Shown one piece after another: positions 10,780-21,211 of a stretch of 60,000 nt of DNA (the first letter of the stretch is position 1; every line of letters starts with the position of its first letter). The translations under genes and the position numbers were made by a program. The stretch comes from Hydractinia symbiolongicarpus (Eukaryota; Cnidaria; Hydrozoa; Anthoathecata; Hydractiniidae): contig NC_079876.1 in the NCBI RefSeq assembly GCF_029227915.1, positions 19,904,001 through 19,964,000 of the forward strand. The letters run 5' to 3'. The notes under the pieces are model-generated. The model did no database searches. It had not been told where the DNA came from and was given only the letters and a program-made list of their open reading frames with translations.

Positions 10780-11345
10780 ATTATTTTTTTTTGCGTTGGG
10801 GTTGTGACCATCTAGTTGGCTCTTTAGCTACCTCTTCCTAAAAAATGAAGGCTACACTTTTTATTATTTTCCTGAAAACAATTTTCTGCGAAATAAAATG
10901 GCTGTGCGATTGTTTTAGCTGGGCGGGGTAACGACAGGCTGTTTCCTGTGTTTTATTAAAACTAAAGTTGCCATAAAGTTGTTTTTTGGAAAAGGGTATT
11001 ATACCTATAAGCATGTGCGACACAGTTTACCTGTACGAAGTGCTTAGCCCAGTGTTAAAAATAGGCTGTTTCTGTGTTTTTATTTAAAATGAAGTTGCTA
11101 TCAAGTTTTTTTTAAAACGGTATTACACTGTATACATGTACCTGTACCAACCACGCAGCACAGTGTGACAATTAAATTTTTTTACTTATATGGAAAGATT
11201 TTCCGTAAAATTAAATAGTATTGACCGATTGTTTTTGCTATGACGGGATAACAACGGTTTGTAAACTGTGTATTCATGTCAGGTAAAGTTGTGCGAAACT
11301 TTGCCATACATCCGGGCTCCACCCGGATGTATGGCAAAGAACGTG
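10780..11345 (+). repeat. Helitron body fragment
   Basis: Carries the same internal modules as the 40-46 kb Helitrons: CTCTTTAGCTACCTCT, TTTATTATTTTCCTGAAAA, GTAACGACAGGCTGTTTCC, a GCGACACAGTTTACCTGTAC-type motif, and TTGACCGATTGTTTTTGCTA. It ends at a perfect 18-bp hairpin. Confidence 0.6.
11299..11339. repeat. Perfect 18-bp inverted repeat, 5-nt loop
   Basis: CTTTGCCATACATCCGGG, loop CTCCA, then its exact reverse complement. It would form a very stable hairpin in single-stranded DNA or RNA, but it has no T-run like a terminator and sits at the edge of a Helitron fragment. Confidence 0.95.
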
Positions 11346-12094
11346 GTCAGTTCTTTTAAAATAATCAAAATATTTCACCTCTATTCACTTTTTACAGTAT
11401 AAAAAATGGAAGGAGAAAAAAACAGGGAAAATATTTTAGACATTCATCCTACCAACCAAAATTTTTTCCTCAAATATGTACATAAATTTTCTTAGTTACA
11501 ATACCTACATTAAAAATGAATTACATCAAGTTAGCTTACTAAAATGCACACTTGAAAATGTTAGTTATAAACACATATACATTAATAATGGTAATACACA
11601 GTTAGTTTGATTCATTTCACTAAAATTTTTCCCAAAGAAAATATTTGAAAACTGCGTGCATAAAACAAGAGCCTTTAACTTTTTTAAAGTATAAAAAAAT
11701 GGATTAACAAAATAAAGAAAATATGTTAAGAAATCTAAAAAAATTAAATAAACTGCCTCTTATGTATATACACCTAAAAATATTAGTATACATTATTATT
11801 ATTATTAAACATAAAATTGGGTTCCATATTATACAATGGTTCTTCGCCCTAAAATCAAATAAAAAAAATAAAAAGAATAAGTACATACAATTTAGATAAA
11901 TTATCAATAAATATTAGTTTAAAACGGATAAAATCAGAAGTGAATAGTACATAGAAACTGACATAAAATCGCGTTACGGTAGAATGAAGAGCGTTGGAAT
12001 ACAAAGGCTGATATTGAAACTTGGAATAGAATGGAACATTGAAAAAGAAATCAAACAAGATTGGCAAAATAAAATCAAAAGGAAGAGATTAGAA
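11346..12094 (-). other. Probable LINE 3' region, no gene
   Basis: AT-rich sequence downstream, on the minus strand, of the last LINE coding block. Open frames at 11704-12067 are T-rich translations with no family match, and read as untranslated LINE tail or flank. The LINE's 3' end could not be fixed. Confidence 0.4.
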
Positions 12095-12265
12095 TCAAAT
12101 TGATAATGCACGAGCAAGAGCTTTGTCTCTATAAAAATGCTTTGCCTTTGAATAAAAACTATTTTTCTCTTTTATTTGTCTGACCGCCAAAGGAAGTTTA
12201 TTAAATATCTTCGCTTGGCTTTGGAAGGTTTTCGAATCATAAGTGTGATCGATCATTGGACCTTG
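12095..12265 (-). pseudogene. LINE C-terminal segment, downstream part
   Basis: Codes SKTFQSQAKIFNKLPLAVRQ followed by SFYSKAKHFYRDKAL, the usual last block of LINE RT polyproteins (FN-x-LP-x(2)-R, then a basic helical tail). It continues the segment at 14.84-15.08 kb across the insertion, which shows that the LINE was present first. Confidence 0.8.
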
Positions 12266-12299
12266 CACTGATAAATTTAGAAGAGTCAAATGAAGCTTA

Positions 12300-13339
12300 A
12301 AAAGGTTTTTTTTACGGTGCCTGGGACCTTCTTTAGGGAGTCATTAAGAGCTCAAATGACTCCTTTAAGTTGTCGACCTATATTCAAAACGGCTCTTTTA
12401 AAGGAGTCAATTTTTCTATGACTCTTTTTATGTACTTCCTACAGGCACCCTATCAATGAGTCACTAAAAGGGTTTCAATGAGTAATAATAGTTCCCGTTA
12501 CGCGTTCATTGCGCAGAAAAAAACATCGGATATATCATTGGAGTTTTCATTGCCTTGTTAATTCTGGCTAAAAATTGTACATAAATTTATTAATATATTG
12601 GGAACAAAAAATATTAATTATTATTAATAACGAAAAAAAAATACTAGGACCGAAAAATATTCAAATTATAATTACACCCATGGTCGTGTGTGGACAAACA
12701 CTAACTCAGAGAACCTAAATTCGCACATGCAAATTTCAATTACAAAGCCAACACTCTGAAGATTTGAGGAAGGACGTTTTTGGGTGACCATTTTTAGAAA
12801 TGTTTTTCAGGAATTTATAATATACATATACAAGTAAAAATACTTAACACATAAGTAAAACAGTTACTACAATCTTAAAATATGCTACATAAATAAAAAA
12901 AATTCCTGTGAATTTTCTTTAAAAGCAGCATAGAGGAATCTCCCCACTATTAAAAATCTAGGGCAGTTCTTAAGATATCAAATTTCAAAAACTTGCATGA
13001 GCACATAGGAAATTGACATGTTTTTCACAGGTGTAAATATTTTTTTATAATATATTAAAGATAAAAATAGGACTATGCAACTTTTTTGTATACATTAATT
13101 CAAGAATAATTTCAGAGTGAAACTTTTAAAGCAGGTTTTTGTGTGGTATGTATATAAAAATATACAAGTAGGATGTCACACTCATTGCTTTTTTGCTGAG
13201 ACGTTGAAAGACAGAGATCGATAGAACTTTTACACAAGCACCAGTGTCTATTTTATACGTTACCATTGTATTATTGATTGAGAGATCGATTATCTCTTTG
13301 GTTTATTATTTCGCTGAGATAAGTTGTGATTAGATTTTC
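12300..13339. other. Interior of the palindromic insertion, no gene
   Basis: Left GGAGTCA-rich arm (to about 12,500), then AT-rich sequence. It would be the place for the rest of the Gypsy element, but nothing recognisable remains. Confidence 0.4.
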
Positions 13340-13960
13340 AACATTATTTAGAAAAGTGTCCTTTACTTTCACAGGTATTGCATATTTTGCCGTTCGCTGG
13401 GCATGAACTACGAGGATGACTTCCAGCACAGAATTTGCATTTCATGATTTCTTTGCTTTTTTGACGATGGATCATCTGATTGATATCAGAATTAGCAGTT
13501 TAAGACGATTGAGTTGAGTCAGGTTTGTTGTGAGAATAGACTTAGTTTGCAACTTTGATACCGCACTAGCTCTGCAGTTGGATAGTACTTTTTCGAATTG
13601 TCGTTTTCGCAGAGTAGGCGTTTTTTAAATTTTTTGTCTCTTAAACCGATAATGATCATGTCTTTGATATGAGAGAATCCCGGAGTTGATTGAGTTCACA
13701 CAGTCTTCGCTCAATTTACATAATCTAGTGTAGTATTCGTCAAATTTCTCAAAGTCTTCCTGACAAATGGTGAAGAATGTAAATCTCCTAAAGTCAATTT
13801 TTTTCTCGGTTTGAAGTGATCATCAAATTTCTGGAGAATGTTCAATTTCATTTCATCTCCTTTATGGAATTCAAAGGTATCGTAAATTTCTTTGCATTGC
13901 TTACCTATGCAGTGAAGAAGGATTGATGATTTGACAATGTCTGCTTCCATGATTTCCAGA
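13340..13960 (-). pseudogene. Gypsy gag fragment with zinc knuckle
   Basis: The minus strand codes SSILLHCIGKQCKEIYDTFE, LQKFDDHFKPRKKLT and, in a shifted frame, DMIIIGLRDKKFKKRLL. These are typical of the capsid-like region of Gypsy gag. Near 13,447-13,340 comes a cysteine-rich stretch, CKFCAGSHPRSSCPANGK followed by ICNTCESKGHF, the zinc-knuckle pair of this gag type. A stop and frame changes break it. Protease, reverse transcriptase and integrase are not found, so only the 5' part survives. Its usual role is packaging retroelement RNA. Confidence 0.75.
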
Positions 13961-14098
13961 GTTCAGCAAGGTTTTTTGAATGCCCAAGTTTAGTGCCTTT
14001 GGAGCCTTGAGACAATCCATTATTATTAAAATGCTGTGAGTATTGTGAAATATTGCGAGTGAAGGTTCTTGTGTAACAAATTCAATATTCTGACACCA

Positions 14099-14322
14099 TG
14101 TTATATGCAGACATGAATGGATGTAAAGAGAGTGAACAAGTAAAGCTTTTTAGTTTGAGTCAGCCATCTTTGATAAAAATAACAAGAGTAAAAACTATGT
14201 ACAGGTCTAATCGATATATAGGGTTATAAAGCTATGTACAGGTGGATAAACAATCCTAGCTTAGCAGCATGTAGGCAGGGCTTATATATCTAGTCTATCT
14301 CAATAAAAAACATGATATAACA
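14099..14322 (-). repeat. Gypsy-type 5' LTR, 224 bp
   Basis: On the minus strand the segment starts TGTTATATCATG and ends GCATATAACA, so its tips are the inverted pair TGTTATAT/ATATAACA. It is followed at once by TGGTGTCAGAAT, the usual primer-binding start of Gypsy elements. A gag fragment lies downstream. No matching 3' LTR was found in 12.3-13.3 kb. Confidence 0.75.
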
Positions 14323-14343
14323 AAATGTTTCTTAAATTTTCCT

Positions 14344-14577
14344 TTATTTGACCCTGAAAAATCTTTGATTTACAAGGCATGTATACCTTTTTTCATATCT
14401 GACTCCAGAAGGAATTACAGACTTCTCGTAAAATAGTTTCTCCCAAGTATTAAAAGGCGCATTTCTATAATCTCCACCCAAAGTGATTGTATCTGAGTGT
14501 ATTTTCTTATAAAAAAAGTCAAACACAGCAGAAATCATTAAATGCAATATTCCCGATGAAACCTTTTGAGGAATCAT
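14344..14577 (-). other. Open stretch of unknown status
   Basis: 77 codons open on minus between the LTR and the right palindromic arm (ITLGGDYRNAPFNTWEKLFY). No family recognised; may be chance. Confidence 0.15.
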
Positions 14578-14835
14578 GTGAGCACACTATACAACAATCA
14601 TTGAACGCAATACAAACATTGAACGCACAACAATCATTGAACGCAATAACGACTCCTTTCAAGGAGTCAACCAAGGAATGAAACCCTAAAGGAGTCAAAT
14701 GAGCACCTCAAAAGGGAGTTATTGCGGGTTGACTCCTTCTTGCATGTCAATTTGACTTTTTTTTGACTCCCTAAGGGAGTCTTTGTAAAGTGATTGCATT
14801 TAAGGTTTCATTTGACTCTTCTAAATTTATCAGTG

Positions 14836-15083
14836 TGAGCATTAGATCGTAATGTTCTCGTGTGGCTAATGATTTTCAGTTTGAGGTAACCTGGCTAAAG
14901 CTCGTCGTTGAGCACACGATACACCAGTTTAACGACATTAAAATCAATGTTTTCTCGAATTGGAAACCAATTTAGGGACAATACTTCAGGAAGGTTGGCG
15001 TGACGACTAAGAACGTATTCAGCAGCACAGTCTTGAAGCCGCTGTAACCGTGTTTGAAGGTAGACTGGAGATTGTCCACACAC
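14836..15083 (-). pseudogene. LINE C-terminal segment, upstream part
   Basis: Codes YLQTRLQRLQDCAAEYVL, ENIDFNVVKLVYRVLNDEL and, past a TAG, HTRTLRSNAHTDKFRRVK. This is typical of the post-RT region of CR1/L2-like elements. It runs straight into the right arm of the inserted palindromic element. Confidence 0.75.
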
Positions 15084-15124
15084 AACATTAACATAGTTGA
15101 GAATCGATAGGATGAGAGCTTCTG

Positions 15125-16649
15125 CTAAGGATTTACGTACCTTATACAGCGTGAATCGTTTGAAGTTTTAAGTGCTCGAAGGGTACCATATGCTGACTTG
15201 AGAACAGAGTTGACTTGTTCTGTCCAAGCTAGATGCTGATTGAACTTTACACCTAGTAGCCTTGCAGATTGTTCTTGTGGAATGGATCTACCTCTGGATC
15301 GAATAAGGTAGCTCTTCTTTTTTGTTTGTTTCATTCTGGACGAGGAGAACATAATTGCTTTCAGTTTATCACTGTTGAATACAAGACTGTTTTCAACTGA
15401 CCATTGTGAAAACGATTGGATGTCGGATTCGAGACTTTGTATAGTACGAAAAATATCATCGACTTTGCATGATCTGTGAATTGCTGTGTCATCAGCGTAC
15501 TGAATAGATTCAGACTGGATATTTGTAGGTAACTCGGTTACGTAGATGTTAAAAAGAACAGGACCCAAAATGCTTCCCTGAGGAACGCCAAAGCATATGG
15601 GAAGGTGAGATGATGTTTTGTCGTCAATTCGTACGAACTGCTTCTTGTTAGCAAGATAGCTCGATAGGATTTTGATCGTGCTTTTGTCAAATTTTAAAGC
15701 GGCGAGTTTTTGTAACAAAATACGGTGGTCAATAGTGTGAAATGCTTTTGAGTAATCAATTAAACAGCTGGTGTAACCTCACTTCTGTTTAAGGCTTTTT
15801 GGATTTCGTCTCTGAATTTTAAGAGTATTGTGGTGGTTGAGTGTCCTTTCCTGAAACCTGATTGTGTGTTGTTGTAGATGGCTGTTCGTTCAATGTACTC
15901 GTTGAGCTGATGCAAAATCACCTTTTCGTAGACCTTTGACAGTACTGGCAGAATGGAGATTGGCCTGTAGTCCTTCAGATGCAGCGGGTTGTCAACCTTT
16001 GGTATTGGGCAGACTCGCGCTGTTTTCCAGCTGTCAGGAAAGATCTGTTGGTCGATGGATTTGTTAATGATGTGGACAATAGGTGACATAATATTGTCAG
16101 CAACTGGTTTCAGGAATTTTACTGGTATTTGGTCGTATCCGGTGGAGCAATCGTTCCGGAGACTGGTAATGATTCTCTTCACTTCAGAAAAGTTTGTGTG
16201 TTGCAGAACAAAAGCGTCGTTTCTCCGATCTATCCGAAGGTTATTTATAAAGTGATTTTGATCGAACGGTTCATTTACTTCGTTGCAAAGTTCAGCTACA
16301 AGGTTCGTGTAGTATTTGTTGAAGTCACTTGGATGTATTTTGATTCGTTTGTCTGCTGGTTTAAGTAACCTGTGGATTGTTTTCCACACCTCCTTGGTAT
16401 TTTTCGAGCTCAAGGATTTTTTAATGACGGATGCTTTCTTGGTTTTTAAAGTTTTTTGTAATCGTTTCTGGCATTTCGGTAGAGAGCTTCTCTTTCTGGT
16501 GTGTCATTTTTGCTTTTCCGCAGGTGTTCTAGGTTGTTTTTAGCTGCTATAACCTCGGGGTCATTCATACAAGGTGCAGGAGGTCTCGAGAATTTGACTT
16601 TTCGGATTGGCGCATGTTCGTTGATGCAGTTTGTTATCAGATTGTTCAT
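15125..16649 (-). pseudogene. LINE reverse transcriptase
   Basis: After a linker (APIRKVKFSRPPAPCMNDPE) the RT blocks appear in order: STGYDQIPVKFLK, WKTARVCPIPK, LKDYRPISILP, LSKVYEKVI, QSGFRKGHSTTT, LIDYSKAFHTIDH, FGVPQGSILGPVLFNIYV, IQYADDTAI, and LLGVKFNQHLAWTEQVN. The catalytic aspartates are present (LID and YADD). Frame changes near 16,450 and 15,755 break the polyprotein. The Asp that usually ends AFDT is His here. Confidence 0.9.
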
Positions 16650-17241
16650 TACAGAATCTGATCCTCAGGATCGTCAAAACTGTACACAAGGTTAAGCGGG
16701 AGTTGCACGAAATCTTTAACAAAACTGTTCATGTCAAGGTTTTTCTCATTCTGGATGTATTTGTATCTTTGTTCGAATCGCTCTTTTTTGATGTTAAAGA
16801 TGGTGTACGGGGAATCGTGATCTGAGATTTCATCCGTCGGGATGACGTCACACTTTATGAGCTTGTTTTGGATGTTGCTACTTATATGGTCGATTAAAGC
16901 TTTTCCTTCCCAGGTTGCTTTTGTCACGTGTTGCTTCAGCGAGAAAGTATGGAGCATGTCCTTGTAGCGTTGTGAAGACTTTTTGGTTCTTCAAGAAGAT
17001 CGATGTTGAAGTCTCCGGTGATAATCAGGACACCGTTCCAAGAAGAGTAGACCTCCGCCAGGACATGTCCAAATTTTTCAAGCCACTCTAGCTTATCAGC
17101 TTCTTTTGAGCTCGGTTGGTATGCAACACAAATCAAAGTTGGCGTGTTCTTATTCCTACCTACAATTTCGATGAAAAGAACTTCAAGGTCACAGGTTCTT
17201 GTCAGGTCGCGTCTCGGTGTAAAGGTTATGTCTTCCTTTAC
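16649..17241 (-). pseudogene. LINE endonuclease, remainder
   Basis: ICVAYQPSS, then ITGDFNIDLLEE, then ISDHDSPYTIFNIKK. These are the GDFN and SDH signatures of the endonuclease/exonuclease/phosphatase fold that nicks target DNA in LINE retrotransposition. The first part is in frame with the N-terminal block across the nonsense codon. A frame change near 16,945 separates GDFN from SDH. Confidence 0.85.
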
Positions 17242-17976
17242 TTAAAATCCAACACCGCCTTCCTTTTTACCGACTCTTGATCGAAATTCCGTAACATATC
17301 CGGGCAGTTGGACGTAATCAAGTTGTTGTTTGCTGTCCGTTAGCCACGCTTCTGTTAGGGCAATTATATCGAAATTGCGATCATTCACCATTACACCAAA
17401 TTCGTTGAACGTTGACATGAGGGATTGCACGTTGAGGTGGGCGATAGACGTTGAGTTTGGGTTGTCCTTTGTGATCAGTAGATCAGCTGGTTCAAGGTTG
17501 GATCCATTACCAGGTTGACAGTACAATGACGAGTTAATGTCTCTCTGGTTGAAAAAGGGAAGTTCAGACAACGTACAGTCTTCGCAAGTCCAAAGTTTAA
17601 TCGTTTTAGCGGAAATCTTAGTTTGATCATACTTTGATATGGTTGCACACGATACATGAGTTAATGTTAAGCACATTGAACACTGCAAGCGTTTTCTGTT
17701 TGACCCAACTCCAACATTGCATTTCGGACATTTTTGTGTGCTGTTGTTTCGTTGGTGTAAACCAGGTCCAGGATTTAGTTTGATGTCACCAGACAAGATT
17801 AAGTTAAAAGCAGCATCACTGTTTGCATAATAATTAACTCGACTTTTTGCTCTCATTATCTTTGTCACAGGACTCCATTGTTTCAAGTTAATTATTTTAT
17901 CAAAGGACGAGTGGTAATTAAGTTGAGAGGTGTCAATCAATGCAATTAAAACAATTACAGCTAAACAGAATTTCAT
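17242..17976 (-). pseudogene. LINE N-terminus: signal-like leader, 2A-like peptide, PHD finger, endonuclease start
   Basis: The ATG at 17976 opens 244 residues. Residues 1-16 form a hydrophobic leader (MKFCLAVIVLIALI). Residues 62-71 are SGDIKLNPGP, a 2A-like ribosome-skipping motif that would separate the leader piece after Gly70. Residues about 83-136 carry a C4HC3 PHD-type zinc pattern (CPKC...CSMC...HVSC...WTCEDC). The endonuclease begins at IAHLNVQSLMS, with DIIALTEAWL following. An in-frame TAA ends the block, but the same frame resumes at once with VKEDITFTPRRDL and continues to about 16,945. Leader plus 2A is known from some animal LINEs; its purpose here is inferred only. Confidence 0.85.
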
Positions 17977-18299
17977 CTTGCAAAAAGATTTATCGGACGG
18001 TTTCTATCAGCTACGTTGTAAGAGCTGTGTGTGTGATAAAGTTTTTCAGCAACAAAATTTATGAAATTTGAAATCAATGCTTTTCTATCCTTCAAACTCC
18101 AGTAAAAGCAATATAACTTCAGTATCACCAGTTAACTAAGCTCTCAGTGAAACAATATATACCAATAACATAAAAAACAAAAATGCAAACCAAAATCTTG
18201 CTGAATAATATTTACCTTCAAAAGCACGTCTGTACTCTACAAGCGCAATTTTATATACATTAAAAAATGGTGTTGATACGCCCTAGTTAAAAAAATTCC
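17977..18299. other. LINE 5' flank, nothing seen
   Basis: Upstream side of the LINE start codon on minus; probably its 5' untranslated region and flank. No repeat border could be placed. Confidence 0.4.
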
Positions 18300-18302
18300 G
18301 CA

Positions 18303-18483
18303 CACTGAACATCCAACACGGCACATTTTTGTATCCTCGTTTTGCGACTTAAAGTGTTGGGTTTGTTCATGTACGTTTGTGGATGGTGCTAGCTAATAGA
18401 CGGTACGCGTTTGTGTACATGCCTAGCACACTGAACATCCACACACGGCACATTTTTGTATCCTCGTTTTGCGACTTAAAGTT
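18303..18483. repeat. Direct duplication, about 55 bp, 125 bp apart
   Basis: The stretch from CACTGAACATCC to TTTGCGACTTAAAGT occurs at about 18303-18355 and again at 18428-18481, with only a small difference (CAACACGG versus CACACACGG). Confidence 0.9.
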
Positions 18484-18646
18484 TGTTGTATTTTAGTTAA
18501 AATTGTTAAATATAAAGTGAAGTTTGGTAAATCCTGTTTCATGGAAAGATTGTTATTATCAATTTTTAATATAAAGAGTGTTTTAAAGAAGAACTTGTAT
18601 TCCATTTTTTATTCCTTTTTGGCAAAAGGAGACTGATTTTACAAAA

Positions 18647-18952
18647 GTTGCTTTCGTATAGTCAGAAACAGCGAAACGTTTGTCCGCATATTGAAAATTC
18701 GTTAGAAGTGCGCGATTTTAGAAGTATTTTTGCAACAGAAAAACGTCATGTGTATGTGTGAGTTCAGATAACATACAATACATCAGATTTCTTATTCGGA
18801 CAACTCCAAAACATCTTGTTCAAGTACAGACAATTTGCAAACAAGAAGTTTTTCGTCAGCTAACATGTAAACGTCCTGTTTTATTTGAGATCGTGTTTGA
18901 AGTTGTCAAAACAGAAAAACATCAAGTTATATCTGTTATGGATATCAGATAA
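18647..18952 (+). pseudogene. Possible broken coding block, unidentified
   Basis: One frame reads RNVCPHIENSLEVRDFRSIF and then EKRHVYV before a stop. The next frame continues SDNIQYIRFLIRTTPKHLVQ to the end at 18952. The pair looks like one protein with a single-base shift near 18,755, but I recognise no family. Confidence 0.2.
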
Positions 18953-19194
18953 CATCAACTTTAGCGCGCAATGAATACCAAAGATGACTCCACTCACTAA
19001 ATTTTATTTCTCGAACAGCGTACTAAGTCTTGAAGAGATTACGTAGACAATAAATCTCTTATTTTAGGTTGAACAAAATGAATAAGAAAATAAATAGAGA
19101 GCATAACTCACGTGGAGATAAAACGCATAAATTTTAAATTAAAAGAGAGCGTTCAAAAAATTACTGCGGCTGATCACTCACTTCACTTTCTAAA

Positions 19195-19268
19195 CACGCC
19201 CGCTATGGTTTGAACCACAAGCCACGTTGTGTTGTATCGAAATCCATAACCACCAGATCACGCATCAC
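19195..19268 (-). repeat. tRNA-like SINE head or tRNA pseudogene
   Basis: The minus strand shows TGATCTGGTGG (A-box-like) and GGTTCAAACC (B box, 19216-19207) at tRNA spacing. A clover-leaf is not convincing, so this is probably a SINE head fragment. Confidence 0.45.
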
Positions 19269-19269
19269 T

Positions 19270-20100
19270 TTTTTCTACAATATCTAATTTTTAATGAAAT
19301 TTAATTTGGTGGTTTGTGATAAACAGATTTTGTTATCCATTTTAATTTTGCGTATGATCTCAAAACTTTTTTTTCGCGGCATCTTAGTATCGTGATTAAG
19401 CTCAAGATCCATTTTTGGCGGCATTACAATTTTTCGGTTTTGTTGCCTGACTGCAAAACCCGCGAAATTTTCATGACACGGTTTTGCAGGAAGCTATTAT
19501 TATGTTTACCTTAAATGGGTTTTGAAATTATTCTATCCTTACTTTACTCTTGCTTCGGATATGAAAATATCACTTACCAACACAATTTAAACGTCTTGAA
19601 AAGACCTTCCAAATGCACCAATCCGAACTATTTTGACCCTTGACACAATACATAATGGTTCCAGTATTACTTAAAATTGGCTTAAAATTTAAAATTTAAA
19701 ATTTTACTATGGCGAGAAGTAAAGAAGAAATTAGCAATACTTTTGTTTAGCTTATGTTTGTACGTATGTCTATTTTAGGGGAAATTTCTTATTCATGGAA
19801 ATGAAAATATCTGCATTCATCCCAAAATCATTCGTCTGGTAGTAAGGTCAGTCTAGGAAGAGTAAAACACGAGTTAAAACAATGTAAAAAACGTGAATCA
19901 GTGAGTGAGTAACGGGTGGGTGGGTTGTTGATCATGACGAAATCTTACTATCAACATGTAAGCAAAATACTAAAGCAGCTTTGCAAGGGAACGAGTACTG
20001 TACCATCCTTACAACAACAAAAAATTACCTTGTTTAAATAAAAAACTATCAGAGATAATGAGTTGAAAAGAGTTGTTAAAATCCTCAGCAAATGTTTGAA
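19270..20100. other. No gene seen
   Basis: AT-rich intergenic DNA downstream of the membrane-protein gene on minus. No motif recognised. Confidence 0.4.
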
Positions 20101-20106
20101 AATTTA

Positions 20107-20483
20107 TTAAAAATTAACTTGCAATGTACAAGTACAATCTGGCTCCATCAAATAATGCGCTATCTTAAACATAAAGTAAGTGCTTCCTACTACAAATAAG
20201 CGGAAGATAATAAGGACGGAAAGAAAAGAAATTGCTGAAAACAAGTGGACAACATTGGGGCAATAAAAAGCAGCTGCAACAGATACCCCAACTGCATGCA
20301 ATAGAGCCACATAAATCCAGTGGCATCGATATGGAAATTTTGGTCGACATAAAAGTTTCATCCATACAAGATGGAGAAGATAGACAACAAAAACCCGAAG
20401 CCAAAAAGAACTAACATTACAGGGAATTGTAACACCGATCGATGAAACTACTCGAGTTTGAAGTATTTCATTTTTCCAATCAA
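20107..20483 (-). CDS. Last exon of an unidentified multipass membrane protein
   Basis: After the acceptor CTATTTTCCAG (AG at 20485-20484) a frame runs to TAA at 20107 and codes about 125 residues. It has an extracellular-looking start (DWKNEILQTRVVSSIGVTIP), then at least three hydrophobic spans (FWLRVFVVYLLHLVW, WIYVALLHAVGVSVAAAF, and the stretch around FLSVLIIFRLFVVGSTYF), and a short tail ending LQVNF. AATAAA overlaps the stop codon and would be the poly(A) signal. The exon starts in phase 1. It joins the exon at 21212-21432 if a weak donor (G|GTTTCC) is used. I do not recognise the family. Confidence 0.6.
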
Positions 20484-20584
20484 CTGGAAAATAGCTTTGA
20501 CATTAATAAACATTAATGTATGAAGCTACGGAGACAATGTGTGGTTTAAATACACCTCGATCAATAAATTTGACTAAGATTGTC

Positions 20585-20930
20585 AAGAATAACTGGGCGA
20601 CCCGATTCAAGGCACCGAGATAAGCCACAAGTAAATGTGTCAGGGTGGAACACCAGGTTTAGTGCTCGATAAGAGCCGTAAATTACACTAAACATTCACA
20701 TGCAGCACTTTGGTACAGATATAGTGCGTCGTAAATCGAGTGAATCACCCAGAACTATATCGTTTTAGGCGTAATATATTTTTATTAAAAAATAACCTTC
20801 CCACAGCTTAGTTAAAATACAAACACAGTTTACAACCTATTTTTGTAGAAAATTTAACATTAATCGTGACATCAGACTTAGTAAAGGTAAACCGTGTCGC
20901 ACATCCGTCTAGGTGTGTCACCCTTTCCAA
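20585..20930 (-). repeat. Helitron remnant in the membrane-protein intron
   Basis: The minus strand carries TTTACGGCTCTTATCGAGCA, then a CCTGGTGTTCCACCCTGACA stretch and GTGGCTTATCTCGGTG...CGGGTCGCCCAG. These match the 3' module at 10.6-10.7 kb. The terminal CTAG has been lost. Confidence 0.55.
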
Positions 20931-21211
20931 AAAAACTTTATTGCAAATTCTGTTTAAATAAAAACACACTCGTTAAGCTAAAGAAATTAAGAATTTTGTG
21001 ATAGTCAAAATGCATTTAAAACTTTCACTTTTGAGCCAGAGGTAACTAAGGAGCTAGCGCGTTTCCGTTTTTATCGGGTTCTGCTGTGATTTTAAATTTA
21101 AGCTGCGTGCTACCAAAACAAAGTTTGTAAAAATCGGATTCTGCCAGGATTTTCCAAAATAAAGCTATTTTGAACAAAATATGGCTTTTATTATTGAGAT
21201 GTATCGGAAAC

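Larger units (their letters stand above)
12266..14835. mobile_element. Palindrome-ended insertion in the LINE, carrying a Gypsy fragment
   Basis: A perfect 29-bp inverted repeat bounds the interruption: 12266-12294 begins CACTGATAAATTTAGAAG, and 14807-14835 is its reverse complement. Inward of it both sides carry several copies of GGAGTCA/TGACTCC (12330-12480 and 14650-14790), so the arms are degenerate inverted repeats of about 200 bp or more. The right arm also reads as LINE protein (HTDKFRRVK), so the outer arm may be LINE-derived. Either a fold-back element or an inverted duplication made at insertion explains this. Confidence 0.6.
12095..17976 (-). mobile_element. CR1/L2-like non-LTR retrotransposon (LINE), interrupted and decayed
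   Basis: Read on the minus strand the order is: hydrophobic leader, 2A-like peptide, PHD finger, apurinic-type endonuclease, reverse transcriptase, and a C-terminal tail after a 2.5-kb insertion (12266-14835). This is the single-polyprotein layout of Jockey-group LINEs. Inactivating lesions are a nonsense codon at 17244-17242 and frame changes near 16,945, 16,655, 16,450 and 15,755. Further stops lie downstream of the RT core. The element is therefore dead in this copy. Clade assignment is by eye from the RT and endonuclease motifs. Confidence 0.85.

Noticed and set aside
11299-11339. Intrinsic transcription terminator
   Set aside because: The hairpin has no following U-run and the genome is eukaryotic; it belongs to Helitron sequence.
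11704-12067. Two overlapping minus-strand frames rich in Phe, Leu and Ile
   Set aside because: T-rich untranslated DNA just past the LINE coding end gives hydrophobic translations by composition alone.
15989-16825. Several plus-strand open frames across 16.0-16.8 kb
   Set aside because: They are antisense to the LINE reverse transcriptase and endonuclease, which carry clear motifs on minus.
17330-17657. Open frames overlapping the LINE N-terminus on plus and in another minus frame
   Set aside because: Shadow frames of the PHD/endonuclease block; no motif of their own.
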